From: Perognathus longimembris pacificus
Taxonomy: Eukaryota > Chordata > Mammalia > Rodentia > Heteromyidae
Assembly (NCBI RefSeq): GCF_023159225.1
Contig: NC_063166.1
Coordinates: 71,275,227 to 71,339,226 of the forward strand
Length of the DNA: 64,000 nt
Direction of reading: 5' to 3'
In this document: in pieces, positions 63,801-64,000 of the stretch
Layout of the letters: each line of letters begins with the position of its first letter
Numbering within the stretch: the stretch's first letter is position 1
Translations under genes and position numbers: made by a program
The notes under the pieces: generated by a model
Seen by the model: only the letters and a program-made list of their open reading frames with translations
What the model was told of the DNA's origin: nothing
Database searches by the model: none

Positions 63801-64000
63801 CTGTGTCGGAGAAAGCACGAGGGGAATGGGGGAACTGAGAAACCCCCTCCTCCAGGAAGCCCCCCCTTGACGCCTCCACAGCTGGAGGCGCCCTGCTCCT
63901 GGGAGCTCCCTGAGATGCCAGCTGTCACTGGCTGGGGGAGGGGGTGGCAAACAGGGCAGGTGTGTGATGGGGGAGTTTGAGGGGTGCAACTGCCCCAGGA
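63801..64000 (-). other. TGM2: TGM2 intron 4, 3' end
   Basis: The sequence upstream of exon 5 up to the window edge; no further exon seen. Confidence 0.8.

Overview
The window is mammalian nuclear DNA: spliced genes with GT-AG introns, and retroposons making up much of the non-coding sequence. The commonest repeat is a dimeric SINE with a tRNA-Ala/ID-like left half and a right half matching the published description of IDL-Geo. That family is known only from geomyoid rodents (kangaroo rats, pocket mice, pocket gophers), so a heteromyid or geomyid rodent is the likely source. This assignment is an inference from repeats.

Two protein genes lie tail to tail. On the + strand, 1-26.46 kb holds the 3' part of RPRD1B (CREPT): the last three coding exons (1950-2076, 7641-7816, 23974-24123), encoding the C-terminal 150 residues, then a 2.3-kb 3' UTR ending at an AATAAA at 26436. 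On the - strand, about 50.2-64 kb holds most of TGM2 (tissue transglutaminase): nine coding exons from 63800 down to the stop codon at 51595-51597, encoding 505 residues. They carry the Cys-His-Asp triad, the transition-state Trp, the redox cysteines and the nucleotide-contacting residues. The earlier exons of both genes lie outside the window. The pair matches the human chromosome 20q11.23 order. The two products are not known to act together.

The roughly 24 kb between the genes (26.46-50.2 kb) shows no supportable gene. It holds three blocks of unique-looking sequence separated by old L1 fragments (29.5-34.2 kb and 42.2-44.7 kb), many SINEs and several microsatellites.

The most interesting material is in the repeats and in one TGM2 intron. 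(1) The IDL-Geo right half also occurs fused to a 7SL/B1-like left half, giving a second chimeric family with the same 3' module. (2) That module carries consensus pol III A and B boxes; the youngest IDL-Geo copies have lost its B box. (3) TGM2 intron 5 contains a roughly 17-unit GC-rich minisatellite ending within about 20 nt of the exon 6 acceptor, with one unit offering an in-frame alternative acceptor. (4) A 753-bp solo LTR with a 5-bp target duplication sits antisense in RPRD1B. (5) Several B1-Geo copies end in (CA)n rather than A(n) tails. I found no CRISPR array, bacterial operon, intact viral gene or other new gene system.
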